Below are positions 1-8,157 of a stretch of 28,805 nucleotides of DNA, in pieces (the first letter of the stretch is position 1; every line of letters begins with the position of its first letter). The translations under genes were made by a program, and so were the position numbers. The DNA comes from CSBr16-58 sp051859825 (GTDB lineage Bacteria > Bacteroidota > Bacteroidia > Flavobacteriales > Schleiferiaceae). Below the pieces are notes generated by a model, which was not told where the DNA came from, searched no databases, and saw only the letters and a list, made by a program, of their open reading frames with translations. Location of the stretch: assembly GCA_051859825.1 (NCBI GenBank), contig JBHYFA010000031.1, forward strand, positions 1-28,805, read 5' to 3'.

Positions 1-1226
1 GAAAATAAAAACTGTGGTTTGTCAGCTCCGTCAATGTTGTACTCTTTATTCTCCAAATCAATCGCGAAGCGCACCCCGATAAAGTTCAGCAGTTCCAGCG
101 TGGAAAGTATGTTCTTTTCTAATTTGGGAATGCACTTTTTTCGGGCAGCACGCAGGCTATGGGCATTTTTTTGAACATCTTCGAAAGCACGAGCCACAGC
201 TTCTTCAAGCAACCTTTCTCTATCTGCATAGCCCGCAACCTCATCGAGTTTTTGACGAAGATTGCTCAACACTTCCGGGAGTTCATCCGGACTGCAATGG
301 TGCTTTTGTGCCAATGTATTAATGAGATTCATCCGGGTTTCCACCTCCATCAGGCGCTCAGGATCGTCTTGAATATCTTCCGCCATGCGGTAGCTTTCGT
401 CGGAAATGTCTTTAAGCTCAATAAATACCGAGCGCAGTCGTTCACTTATTTCTCGCAGACCGGAATGGAGTTCGCTTAGTTTTTCCACTTCCGCGAGTGC
501 CCCACGAATTCCGTTTACACTGCCTGACTCTTCATTGTCGAGTACGTGAAGAAGTCCGGCCACTGCTTTGCGAATTTCGGTAACCGAATCCAGCGTTCGC
601 CATTCTTCTTCCAATTCGGTAATCTCCCCCTTTTTTGCCTGTACGGCTTCTAATTCTTCCAGCAGAAAATGCAGATAATCCTCATCTTCGTTGCCTCCTT
701 TTTTGCTGCGGAAATCTTCCAGTTCCGTTTCGGCATTTTTCCATGCCCGAAACTGTTTTTCGTATTTTTCCACCAAGTCTGAATGTCCGCCAAACTGGTC
801 GATAAGCTCCAGTTGGTAGCTGCTTTTGGTGAGCAAACGGGTGTCGTCTTGCGAGTGAATATCGATGAGGCGGTCGGCAATATTTCGCAGTTGTTCGAGG
901 GTAGCTGGGACGTCGTTGACAAAGGCTCGGGATTTTCCGTTGGCCAATATTTCTCTGCGTAAAATGCTGTATTCTTCGAAATCCAAATCGGCTTCCTCGA
1001 AATAGCGGGCGAAGTGGGGTGGGAGATGAAAGTGTCCTTCCACCACACATTTTTTTCCAGCCGCCGCTTGAAGATTAGCTCGTTCGCCCAAGATAAGCCC
1101 CAACGCGCCGAGAAGAATGGATTTCCCCGAGCCCGTTTCTCCGGTAATCACCGTCAAACCGGGATTCCAATCGAGTTCGAGTTGGTCGATGAGGGCAAAG
1201 TTTTGAATTTCTAGTCGGGTTAGCAT
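1..1226 (-). CDS. recN: DNA repair protein RecN, C-terminus beyond the left edge
   Basis: RecN is an SMC-like ATPase of double-strand-break repair and recombination in the cytoplasm. The reading frame is open for 408 codons from an ATG at 1226-1224 to the window edge. The N-terminus (LTRLEIQNFALID) is typical, with a Walker A motif GETGSGKS at residues 29-36 and the family motif LIDIHSQD near residue 137. A long charged, coiled-coil-like middle follows and includes DDPERLMEVETRMNLI, the conserved region before the second coil. The window cuts it just before the expected ABC signature (SGGE) and Walker B, so about 140-150 residues are missing relative to the usual length of about 550. The downstream neighbour in transcription order is out of view. 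pcm lies 23 bp upstream on the same strand and could be co-transcribed. Identification is firm; intactness of the C-terminus cannot be judged. Confidence 0.95.
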   Translation of the reverse strand, partial: MLTRLEIQNFALIDQLELDWNPGLTVITGETGSGKSILLGALGLILGERANLQAAAGKKCVVEGHFHLPPHFARYFEEADLDFEEYSILRREILANGKSRAFVNDVPATLEQLRNIADRLIDIHSQDDTRLLTKSSYQLELIDQFGGHSDLVEKYEKQFRAWKNAETELEDFRSKKGGNEDEDYLHFLLEELEAVQAKKGEITELEEEWRTLDSVTEIRKAVAGLLHVLDNEESGSVNGIRGALAEVEKLSELHSGLREISERLRSVFIELKDISDESYRMAEDIQDDPERLMEVETRMNLINTLAQKHHCSPDELPEVLSNLRQKLDEVAGYADRERLLEEAVARAFEDVQKNAHSLRAARKKCIPKLEKNILSTLELLNFIGVRFAIDLENKEYNIDGADKPQFLF

Positions 1227-1249
1227 GAAGCAGAATTAGGAAGGCAAAG

Positions 1250-1888
1250 TTATTCTTTTTCCTCTAACATGGGAACAAATTTGAAGTTCCCTAATTTTTT
1301 CACTTCAAAGTCTTTCTCTGAAGTTTTGTGAATGCTCAGCATCTTTTGACTACCAATGCCTACGGGAATAATCATTTTTCCTCCAACTTTTAGTTGACGA
1401 AGTAGTGCTGGTGGAACTTCTTTTGCTCCGGCGGTAACGATAATTTTATCGAAGGGTGCGTAGGTGGGCAGACCTTGATATCCGTCGCCAAACTTTCCTA
1501 CATAGTTGTAGTTGAGTTTTTTAAGCATTTGCGAAGAGAAAAGAAAGAGCTCATGTTGTCGTTCAATGCTAAACACTTTTACCCCCATTTCGCAGAGCAC
1601 GGCTGTTTGATATCCGCTACCTGTTCCAATTTCCAAGACCTTTTCGTCGGGCTTGAGGTTTAGGGATTGGGTTTGGAAGGCAACGGTGAACGGCTGCGAG
1701 ATGGTTTGGTCGGCAGCAATGGGAAAAGCCTTGTCTTGATAGGCAAAATCCTCGAAGGAAGAATCAAGGAATAGGTGGCGGGGTATTTTCCGAATGGCAT
1801 TGAGTACGCGCTCGTCTTCAATGCCTTTAGTAATTAATACTTCGGCAAGCTGTCGTCGTCTTCCTTGATGTTTTGGGCCGTCTTCCAT
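1250..1888 (-). CDS. pcm: Protein-L-isoaspartate O-methyltransferase
   Basis: A cytosolic SAM-dependent enzyme that methylates isoaspartyl residues in aged proteins so that they can be repaired. The 212-residue protein carries the SAM-binding loop VLEIGTGSGYQT (residues 84-95), the upstream PCMT motif AADQTISQPF (58-67) and the post-motif DKIIVTAGAKEVPP. I chose the ATG at 1888-1886. A TTG at 1924 would add 12 residues, but it coincides with the -33 promoter element, and the family usually begins close to a KHQG motif, here residues 6-9. The length matches the family. recN follows 23 bp downstream on the same strand. The call rests on the strong methyltransferase motif plus the family-specific QTISQP segment. 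Confidence 0.95.
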   Translation of the reverse strand: MEDGPKHQGRRRQLAEVLITKGIEDERVLNAIRKIPRHLFLDSSFEDFAYQDKAFPIAADQTISQPFTVAFQTQSLNLKPDEKVLEIGTGSGYQTAVLCEMGVKVFSIERQHELFLFSSQMLKKLNYNYVGKFGDGYQGLPTYAPFDKIIVTAGAKEVPPALLRQLKVGGKMIIPVGIGSQKMLSIHKTSEKDFEVKKLGNFKFVPMLEEKE

Positions 1889-1893
1889 GCCGA

Positions 1894-1924
1894 CAAAAGT
1901 AAACTTGTTTGAAAATTTCGACAA
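1894..1924 (-). promoter_or_regulatory. Bacteroidota-type promoter for pcm (and perhaps recN)
   Basis: On the minus strand a TTG (1924-1922) is followed after 20 nt by TACTTTTG (1901-1894), a perfect TAnnTTTG -7 element, and then by the pcm ATG five bases later. The arrangement predicts a nearly leaderless transcript. Inferred from the known Bacteroidota sigma consensus; no transcript data. Confidence 0.55.
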
Positions 1925-1992
1925 GGCCGCGACGTGTTTTTTTTATGTTTGAATAGGATTTTGGACTTTTCTTGCAAAGACTCAAAAACTAC

Positions 1993-2025
1993 TTTGCTAA
2001 CTTAGCCAAATAAATAATATCTTCG
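1993..2025 (+). promoter_or_regulatory. Candidate promoter of the mlaE-mlaF-OmpA operon
   Basis: TTTG at 1993-1996 (a -33 match), a 21-nt spacer, then TATCTTCG at 2018-2025 (one mismatch from TAnnTTTG). The mlaE ATG follows five bases later. Same short-leader geometry as pcm. Confidence 0.45.
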
Positions 2026-2030
2026 CGCTC

Positions 2031-2780
2031 ATGTTTGTGCAACGATTCATTACAGATATTGGACGGTACTTCATCCTAATGGGTGAGGTGTTTCGTCGCC
2101 CCGACAACCCCCGTATGTATTGGGATGCTTTTGTTAGGGACTTATATGCTTTGGGAGTAAAGTCATTGGGGTTGGTGTGTGTTATTTCACTTTTTGTAGG
2201 TGCGGTTGTTACCTTACAAACCGCGCTTAACCTAGAAAACCCCATCATTCCCAAGTATTACATTGCTATTGCTACACGTGAATCCATCATTTTGGAGTTT
2301 TCACCCACTATGATAAGTTTGATTCTAGCAGGGAAAGTGGGGTCGAATATCGCTTCAACTTTGGGCACCATGCGCGTTAGTGAGCAAATAGATGCTCTTG
2401 AGGTGATGGGCGTGAAAAGTGCCAGTTACCTCATTCTTCCCAAGATTTTTGCCTGCTTGGTGTTTAATCCGGTGTTGATTGTTCTCAGTATGTTTTTAGG
2501 AATCGTGGGAGGATACTATGCCGGAAGCATCACGGGAATGATTTCTACCACGGAGTTTATCGAAGGTTTGCAAATGGACTACCGTCCGTTTTATATCTAT
2601 TATGCCTTGATAAAAACGGTGGTTTTTGCGTTTGTAATTACCACGGTTTCCTCTTTCTACGGATTTTACGTGAAAGGCGGTGCCGTAGAAGTTGGTGAAA
2701 ACAGTACCAAAGCCGTGGTTAGTAGCAGTTTGGTGCTTATTGTATCCAACTACATTCTCACCCAATTACTTTTGAGTTAG
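2031..2780 (+). CDS. mlaE: MlaE-family lipid ABC transporter permease
   Basis: Inner-membrane permease of the Mla/MCE-type phospholipid transport system, which moves lipids between inner and outer membranes. The 249-residue protein has about five hydrophobic segments. It carries the family hallmark in the cytoplasmic loop, VGSNIASTLGTMRVSEQIDA (near residues 104-123), followed by LEVMGV. The length is standard for MlaE. mlaF starts 2 bp after the stop, so the two are translationally close and should form the permease-ATPase core. No MCE-domain (MlaD) gene follows; in its place is an OmpA-like protein, so the substrate-binding component must be encoded elsewhere. The start ATG is supported by the promoter-like element just upstream. 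Confidence 0.93.
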   Translation: MFVQRFITDIGRYFILMGEVFRRPDNPRMYWDAFVRDLYALGVKSLGLVCVISLFVGAVVTLQTALNLENPIIPKYYIAIATRESIILEFSPTMISLILAGKVGSNIASTLGTMRVSEQIDALEVMGVKSASYLILPKIFACLVFNPVLIVLSMFLGIVGGYYAGSITGMISTTEFIEGLQMDYRPFYIYYALIKTVVFAFVITTVSSFYGFYVKGGAVEVGENSTKAVVSSSLVLIVSNYILTQLLLS

Positions 2781-2782
2781 CC

Positions 2783-3556
2783 ATGATAAGCGTAAAAAAC
2801 ATAAATAAATCTTTCGGTGATCTTCACGTGCTTAAAGGAATTGATGCTGTATTTACCGAGGGAAAAACCAATCTCATCATTGGTAAAAGTGGTTCGGGAA
2901 AAACGGTTTTCTTAAAGTGTTTACTTGGTCTGCACGATATCGACGAAGGTATTATTGACTACGATGGTCGAATGCTCAACGAAATGAGTAAAGAACGCAG
3001 ACGAAAATTGCGTCTGGAATTGGGAATGGTATTTCAAGGTAGTGCTTTGTTTGACTCATTAACAGTGGAAGAGAATGTGAGTTTTCCTTTGAAAATGTTT
3101 ACCAAAAAGTCAAAAGAAGAAATTGCCGAGCGCACCAATTTTTGTTTGAAGCGGGTAAACATTGAAAATGCCAACCACCTTTTTCCTGCCGAGATTAGTG
3201 GTGGTATGCAAAAGCGTGTGGCTATTGCTCGCGCTATTGTGATGAATCCCAAGTATCTTTTTTGCGATGAACCCAATAGTGGACTCGACCCCAAAACCGC
3301 AATGGTTATTGATGAGCTTATCAAGGAGATTACCATCGAATTCAATATCACTACGGTAATCAATACCCACGATATGAACTCGGTATTGCAAATTGGTGAT
3401 CATATTATTTTCTTGGCAGACGGAAAAAAAGTTTGGGAGGGAAGTAAAGATGATGTGATTACCACCGACAATGAGGAAATGGTGAATTTTGTGTTCAGCT
3501 CAGAACTATTTAAAAAAGTGCGGCGTGCGGCTAGGGCGGAACAGAATTTGCGTTAG
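2783..3556 (+). CDS. mlaF: MlaF-family ABC transporter ATP-binding protein
   Basis: Cytoplasmic ATPase that powers the MlaE permease encoded immediately upstream. The 257-residue protein has the full set of ABC motifs: Walker A GKSGSGKT (34-41), a Q-loop in MVFQGS (Q85), the signature ISGGMQKR (138-145), Walker B YLFCDEPNSGLDP (158-170) and an H-loop in INTHDM. Methionine after SGG is characteristic of MlaF-like ATPases, which often read SGGM. The D-loop region reads EPNSGLDP where EPTSGLDP is more usual, a conservative change. The ATG lies 2 bp after the mlaE stop. The OmpA-like gene begins 9 bp downstream, so all three are probably one transcript. Confidence 0.93.
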   Translation: MISVKNINKSFGDLHVLKGIDAVFTEGKTNLIIGKSGSGKTVFLKCLLGLHDIDEGIIDYDGRMLNEMSKERRRKLRLELGMVFQGSALFDSLTVEENVSFPLKMFTKKSKEEIAERTNFCLKRVNIENANHLFPAEISGGMQKRVAIARAIVMNPKYLFCDEPNSGLDPKTAMVIDELIKEITIEFNITTVINTHDMNSVLQIGDHIIFLADGKKVWEGSKDDVITTDNEEMVNFVFSSELFKKVRRAARAEQNLR

Positions 3557-3565
3557 CCTTCAAAT

Positions 3566-4705
3566 ATGAAACGACTGCTTCTCACCTTCTTTATTGCTTT
3601 CCAAAGCAGCTTGATGGCTCAAGTTGGGGAGTTTGAAGTGTACTTTCCTTTCGACGACGATAATCTTACACAAAAAGCTAGAGAAAAACTCGATAGCGAA
3701 ATTTTTTCCATTCCTAAATCGCGTATTGATTCCATTCAAATTTTTGGACACTGCGATAGCTTGGGAACGGATGAGTACAATCTCGAACTCTCCGCTCGAC
3801 GCGTAATGGCGGTAAAAAAATACCTCATCAGTAGAGGTTTTGAACTCAATCAGCTTCGCACCAATTACTTTGGAAGAAGTCAGCCGAAATACACCAACGA
3901 CGATGACGAAAAACGCGCGCTCAACCGTCGTTGCGAAATCATCGTTTATCACCAGCCCAATATTCCGTTTTACAGCGCATTACGCGTATCGGACCTGCCG
4001 CTTAAGCCGGGCGATAATTACATACTGCCTAATCTGCACTTCGTTGGGAATCAGATTGTCCCCATGTGGTACGCCTTTGATGTGCTCAATGACTTGCGCG
4101 ATGTGTTTTTTCGCTATCCGCAAATGCAGGCAGAAATTCACGGCCACGTTTGCTGCGTAAACGATAAGCCTCTTTCCGAAGAACGCGCCATGTTTGTTTA
4201 CCAGTTTTTGATTCATAACGGCGTGGAGAAAAGTCGTTTGAGTTTCAAAGGCTTTGGTAATCTTAGACCTTTTGTAAAAGAAACTCGGGCAGAGGAAGAA
4301 CTGCAAAACCGCAGAGTAGAGATAAGCGTACTCAGTAGGGAAGAAAAATCAGTGAGTTTGCCTTTGGATTATCGGCGAGTAGAGGATATTAATATGCCGT
4401 TGCGCGGGATAGAGTTTATTCCCAATAAAGCCGGTTTGTACCCCAGTGGCCGATTTATGCTAAAACTTCTTGCGGAAAGTATTTCGGAAAGTAGGGGTGT
4501 TCATCACGAGATTCAGGTTAATATCAACGATTTGAATGAGCGCCTCGCCGAAAACCGTATCCAAGAAATCCGTCGTCAACTCCATTCTTTTGGTTGCAGT
4601 GAAAGTCAGTATTCTGTAATTGGCATTAAACCAAATATTCCACGGGGTCGGAGCAATCGCATAGATCTTTTTGTGCGGATGTTTAAGCTTCAAGCCGACC
4701 GATAA
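3566..4705 (+). CDS. Secreted OmpA-like protein with three tandem OmpA domains
   Basis: 379 residues with a signal peptide (residues 1-18, MKRLLLTFFIAFQSSLMA, cleavage near AQ) and no beta-barrel. Residues 22-128 form a clear OmpA C-terminal domain: a GHCDSLGTDEYNLELSARR core, then NRRCEIIV. Residues 150-256 form a second: LHFVGNQ start, IHGHVCCVNDKPLSEERA core, QNRRVEISV end. Residues 277-372 look like a degenerate third: LRGIEFIPNKAGLYPSG start, then EIQVNINDLNERLAENRIQE in place of the GHtD core, and a terminal NRIDLFV. OmpA domains bind peptidoglycan through an Asp and an Arg. The first copy keeps both, the second lacks the Asp (HVCC) and the third has lost the glycine-histidine signature. 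It is likely periplasmic or outer-membrane associated and is transcribed with mlaEF, which suggests an envelope-maintenance role. Specific function unknown. Confidence 0.82.
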   Translation: MKRLLLTFFIAFQSSLMAQVGEFEVYFPFDDDNLTQKAREKLDSEIFSIPKSRIDSIQIFGHCDSLGTDEYNLELSARRVMAVKKYLISRGFELNQLRTNYFGRSQPKYTNDDDEKRALNRRCEIIVYHQPNIPFYSALRVSDLPLKPGDNYILPNLHFVGNQIVPMWYAFDVLNDLRDVFFRYPQMQAEIHGHVCCVNDKPLSEERAMFVYQFLIHNGVEKSRLSFKGFGNLRPFVKETRAEEELQNRRVEISVLSREEKSVSLPLDYRRVEDINMPLRGIEFIPNKAGLYPSGRFMLKLLAESISESRGVHHEIQVNINDLNERLAENRIQEIRRQLHSFGCSESQYSVIGIKPNIPRGRSNRIDLFVRMFKLQADR

Positions 4706-4721
4706 ACCATTACTCACTCCT

Positions 4722-6992
4722 ATGAATACTCCGGAAAAGTCTCCTCCTTTTATACTGCTGCGGCAATTGGGCAGATTTTTCTTTACCTTTTTCCCTATTC
4801 GTATTTTCATCCTTCACCTGCGTCGAAGTCCATTGATGATTAGCATGTGGCTGCTGTTTTGCCTTACCGTTTCCGGACATGTTTTTAACGACTACGGGGT
4901 GCAGCTTCTCTTTGTTTTGCCCGAATATTTAGGCTCAACCGGATTTACCGCATTTTTTCTTACGGGATTGGGTATCGGCTTGTTTACGATGGCGTTTCAT
5001 ATTAGCAGTTATATTTTCTACAGCTATCGCTACCGTTTTCTCGCTACCCTCGACCGCCCCATTTATCGCTTTAGCATAAATAACAGTGTAATTCCGCTCT
5101 TCTGCATTTTTTTCTACGCCCTTATTGTTTTTCGCTTCCAAGAGCCTCTATTTTCAATGACCGATCGCTTGATGCATCTCGGTGGCATTTTCGCGGGAAT
5201 CTTTAGTATGATTGCCTTGGTGTTTACCTACTTTTTCACTTTCGTTCGCAATCAAAGTTTTTTTGAAGAAAAGGAAGTAGGCTCGCTCAATGCTCTTTTA
5301 CAAAAAATCTACTCTCGTAAGCGCTACGTCTCTCCATTAACTACGGCGGATAACGACGTCAATACCTACTTGAAAAACTTTTATCGCTTACGACTTACCC
5401 GTCCTGCCGACCACTACGAATACGGCAAGCTGCTCAATGCGCTGGAGCAGCATCATATTCGAGCGGCCTATTTCTTCATTGCGCTCATCGCTTTGGTTAT
5501 TGGCTTAGGAACGTTTGAGGAAAGTTCTTGGGTACAGATACCGGCCGCTGCCACATCCATGATTATGCTGAGTGTGTTTGTGATGATTTCCGGTGCCTTT
5601 TTCTCCCGATTTAAAGGCTGGACACCCACGGCGGCTATTATTTTTATACTAGCATTTAATTATTTTTCTGCTTATTCTCCTTTCTATAAGCCCAATATGG
5701 TTACGGGTTTGAATTACGAAATAGACCCTGCTTCTTTCGATAGGGAGACCTTGTATCAAAATACTACGGATAGCATTGTAAATGAAGACTCAAGGCATTG
5801 GGAGGTTATTCTCAATAATTGGAAAAAGAGACAGAAGTCGGCTAAGCCCAAGTTGATAATTGCCAATGTAAGTGGTGGAGGTTTGCGCTCGTCGCTGTGG
5901 ACGTACGAGATTTTACATTAGCTCGATAGTTTGTATGACGGACAGATTTTCAACCAAACCCTACTCATTTGCGGTTCTTCCGGCGGGATGATTGGGGCGT
6001 CATTTTTCCGTGAGCAGCAATACCTGAAAAACAATGATCTTTGGAAAGATAGGTGGCCGGCATTTGGTGGTGAACTTAGGGATTATCTAGGGAGAGATGT
6101 GCTCAATCCAACCATTTTCAATCTTTTGGTGAATGATCTTTTCGTGCGTTTTCGCAGATTTGACTACGATGGCCGAAGCTACCTGAAGGATAGAGGCACG
6201 GCTTTCGATCGCACGTTGAGTTTGAATACCTTGGGGATAATGAATAAATCATTGGGCGATTATCGTTTGCCCGAAGCAACGGGAGAAATGCCCATCATGA
6301 TTTTCGCTCCGGTAATGGTGAAAGACGGTAGGCGTATGCTCATTTCCGCGCAGCCCACCTCGTTTCTTACTTTTTCTCGTCACCGGTTGAGTACGCTAGA
6401 AACCAAACTTTTTGACGGGGTAGAATACGCCCGATTCTTTCATGATCACGATGCGTTCAACACTTCTTTCCTCACTATCAATCGAATAAGTGCTTCGTTT
6501 CCGTACATCACACCTTTGGTAAACTTGCCGAGTAATCCCGAAATAGAACTCATTGATGCCGGCGTGCGCGATAATGATGGTTTTGAAATAAGTATGCGGA
6601 TGATTTTTCAATTTAGAGAATGGATTAGTAAAAACACCTCGGGGGTGGTTATCATTCGGATAAAAGCCGATCGCAATGAAGATGAGCCACTGAGCATTTC
6701 ACCCTTGAGTAAGTACCGACTCAACGATTTAATTCGCCCGATAAATGGTGTGATTCAAAGCTTTAGTTATTTGCAGACCTACAATAAAGCAATCATTCAG
6801 CAGTTTGCCGAAGAAGCCTTTGATATGCCTATTGAGGTTATTACTTTCCCTTTGTTTCGTCCAAGCGAACCTGAAGATTTAGCCCTGAGTTGGCGGTTGA
6901 CGCAGTTGGAACGCCAGGCCATTTTTCAGGCATTTAGTAGGCCGGAGAATCAGTTTTCAAAGGAGAAAGTGGGGAAGGCCGTGGCTAGGTAA
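4722..6992 (+). pseudogene. Membrane-anchored patatin-like phospholipase interrupted by one in-frame TAG
   Basis: One continuous reading frame of 756 codons starts at the ATG at 4722, 16 bp after the OmpA-like gene, and is broken only by a TAG at 5919-5921 (codon 400). The first part has about six or seven transmembrane segments and a soluble stretch that ends in SGGGLRSSLWTYEILH. This matches the glycine-rich oxyanion region of patatins (GGGxR). After the TAG come the nucleophile elbow GSSGG (Ser at codon 420) and, near 6553-6580, DAGVRDNDG, matching the patatin catalytic DG/A motif. The catalytic core is therefore split across the stop. A C-to-T change of CAG to TAG would explain it, but sequencing error or readthrough is possible. 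If the stop is real, only the membrane half (399 residues) is made and it lacks the nucleophile. No indel is needed to join the halves. Confidence 0.75.
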
Positions 6993-7370
6993 ATTCAGTG
7001 GCTGTCTATACTTGGGGCAACAATCAATACGGAGCGGGAGGAATCGGCATACGCTCGTACTGTACCTATTATTTTCTTGCTATCATTTTATACAAATCAC
7101 ACATTCGACTGCTGTAAATGTATAAAAAAATATTGTAATGGTGTTTGGCAGTTTAAGGTTTGTTTAGAAAGTCCAGACGCTTAACCTACACAGATACGAA
7201 GATAATTACCTCAGAAGCTTTTGCCCGTAGAGAAACATAGTAATTGATAATCAAAATATTATCCTTCTTATCCGTTTGATTCTTACCGACAGCTATTGGC
7301 TGTTTGGGCTTTGTTCCTGAACTTTTTATATCCGCATCTGGATTTTATGCAAAAGCTCTCATTAAACCTC
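6993..7370. other. Gene-poor gap between the patatin gene and the pyrH promoter
   Basis: About 380 bp of AT-rich sequence without a convincing complete gene on either strand. It contains a short RCC1-like coding remnant at its start (annotated separately). I saw no tRNA, strong hairpin or long repeat. It may be the graveyard of a decayed gene. Confidence 0.5.
6998..7117 (+). pseudogene. Possible remnant of an RCC1-repeat protein
   Basis: Starting 6 bp after the patatin stop, a 39-codon frame (GTG at 6998 to TAA at 7117) begins VAVYTWGNNQYGAGGIGI. This closely resembles one blade of an RCC1 beta-propeller repeat, whose usual core is VYxWGxNxxGQLGxG. The similarity ends after about 18 residues. 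The remaining hydrophobic residues do not resemble the family, and no further blades follow. It is too short to function alone. It could be a decayed fragment or a chance match. Confidence 0.3.
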
Positions 7371-7401
7371 TTTCAAAGGACAAAAAAAATGTGTAGGTTT
7401 G
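7371..7401 (+). promoter_or_regulatory. Candidate pyrH promoter
   Basis: TTTC at 7371-7374, a 19-nt spacer, then TAGGTTTG at 7394-7401, a perfect TAnnTTTG. The TTG that could serve as an alternative pyrH start (7399-7401) is the last part of this -7 element. That argues for the ATG at 7420 instead. Confidence 0.5.
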
Positions 7402-7419
7402 CAACAATTAAAATCTGAT

Positions 7420-8127
7420 ATGCAATACAAGCGAATTCTTCTCAAATTAAGTGGCGAGGCTCTGATGGGAGAGCGTAACTACGGAATTGATTCTCAAAGA
7501 TTAAAAGAGTATGCCGAAGACATAAAAGCCATTGCTGATAAGGGCGTTGAAGTGGCTATTGTTATTGGTGGCGGTAACATTTTTCGTGGCGTTTCCGGCG
7601 CCAGTGAAGGTATGGATCGTGTGCAAGCCGACCACATGGGCATGTTGGCAACTACCATAAATGGACTCGCTTTGCAGTCAGCTCTCGAAGATGTCGGTAT
7701 TTACACTCGATTGCAAAGCGCCATCGAAATGCACAAAATTGCCGAACCATTTATTCGTCGTCGCGCCATTCGCCACCTTGAAAAAGGTAGAGTGGTGATT
7801 TTTGCCGGAGGAACAGGCAATCCGTATTTCACCACCGATACAGCCGCTACCCTGCGCGCTATCGAAATTGAGGCCGACGTGATTTTGAAGGGCACACGTG
7901 TGGACGGAATTTATACCGCCGATCCGGAAAAAGACGCCACCGCGGTGAAGTACGATAGACTTTCCTTCCGCGAAGCCTACGAAAAGGGATTGAATGTAAT
8001 GGATATGACCGCGTTTACACTGAGCGAAGAAAACAAATTACCTATTTTGGTTTTTGATATGAATACGCGCGGTAATCTGATGAAAGTGGTTACCGGAGAA
8101 AACATCGGAACCCTTGTACATAATTAA
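7420..8127 (+). CDS. pyrH: UMP kinase
   Basis: Phosphorylates UMP to UDP with ATP in pyrimidine nucleotide synthesis; bacterial UMP kinases are hexameric amino-acid-kinase-fold enzymes. The 235-residue protein opens with MQYKRILLKLSGEALMG. It has the glycine-rich VIGGGNIFRG, the DHMGMLATTINGLALQ segment, FAGGTGNPYFTTDTAA and a DGIYTADP loop, all standard. I chose the ATG at 7420 over a TTG seven codons upstream because the TTG sits inside the -7 promoter element and family members start close to the KRILLKLSG motif. frr follows 30 bp downstream, the conserved bacterial pyrH-frr pairing. Here tsf and rpsB, which often precede pyrH, are absent. Confidence 0.97.
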   Translation: MQYKRILLKLSGEALMGERNYGIDSQRLKEYAEDIKAIADKGVEVAIVIGGGNIFRGVSGASEGMDRVQADHMGMLATTINGLALQSALEDVGIYTRLQSAIEMHKIAEPFIRRRAIRHLEKGRVVIFAGGTGNPYFTTDTAATLRAIEIEADVILKGTRVDGIYTADPEKDATAVKYDRLSFREAYEKGLNVMDMTAFTLSEENKLPILVFDMNTRGNLMKVVTGENIGTLVHN

Positions 8128-8135
8128 TATTTTTG
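8128..8135 (+). promoter_or_regulatory. Possible secondary -7 element before frr
   Basis: TATTTTTG sits immediately after the pyrH stop and 22 bp before the frr ATG. It fits TAnnTTTG, but I see no TTG at the proper -33 spacing, so an independent frr promoter is only a possibility in this AT-rich spacer. Confidence 0.25.
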
Positions 8136-8157
8136 CCAAATAAAAATAGCAACTACT

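Noticed and set aside
1889..1924. N-terminal extension of pcm from a TTG at 1924
   Set aside because: The TTG overlaps the promoter -33 element and the added 12 residues are not typical of the family.
5931..6992. Second patatin half as an independent gene with a TTG start
   Set aside because: It would begin mid-domain, 10 codons before the nucleophile elbow, without a promoter or leader; better seen as the 3' part of one split gene.
7164..7186. TTTAGAAAGTCCAGACGC as a third copy of the rnpB-adjacent element
   Set aside because: Only about 15 bases resemble the repeat start; the rest does not align and there is no matching inverted arm.
7399..7419. TTG start for pyrH
   Set aside because: It lies inside the TAGGTTTG promoter box; the family starts at the MQYKRILL methionine.
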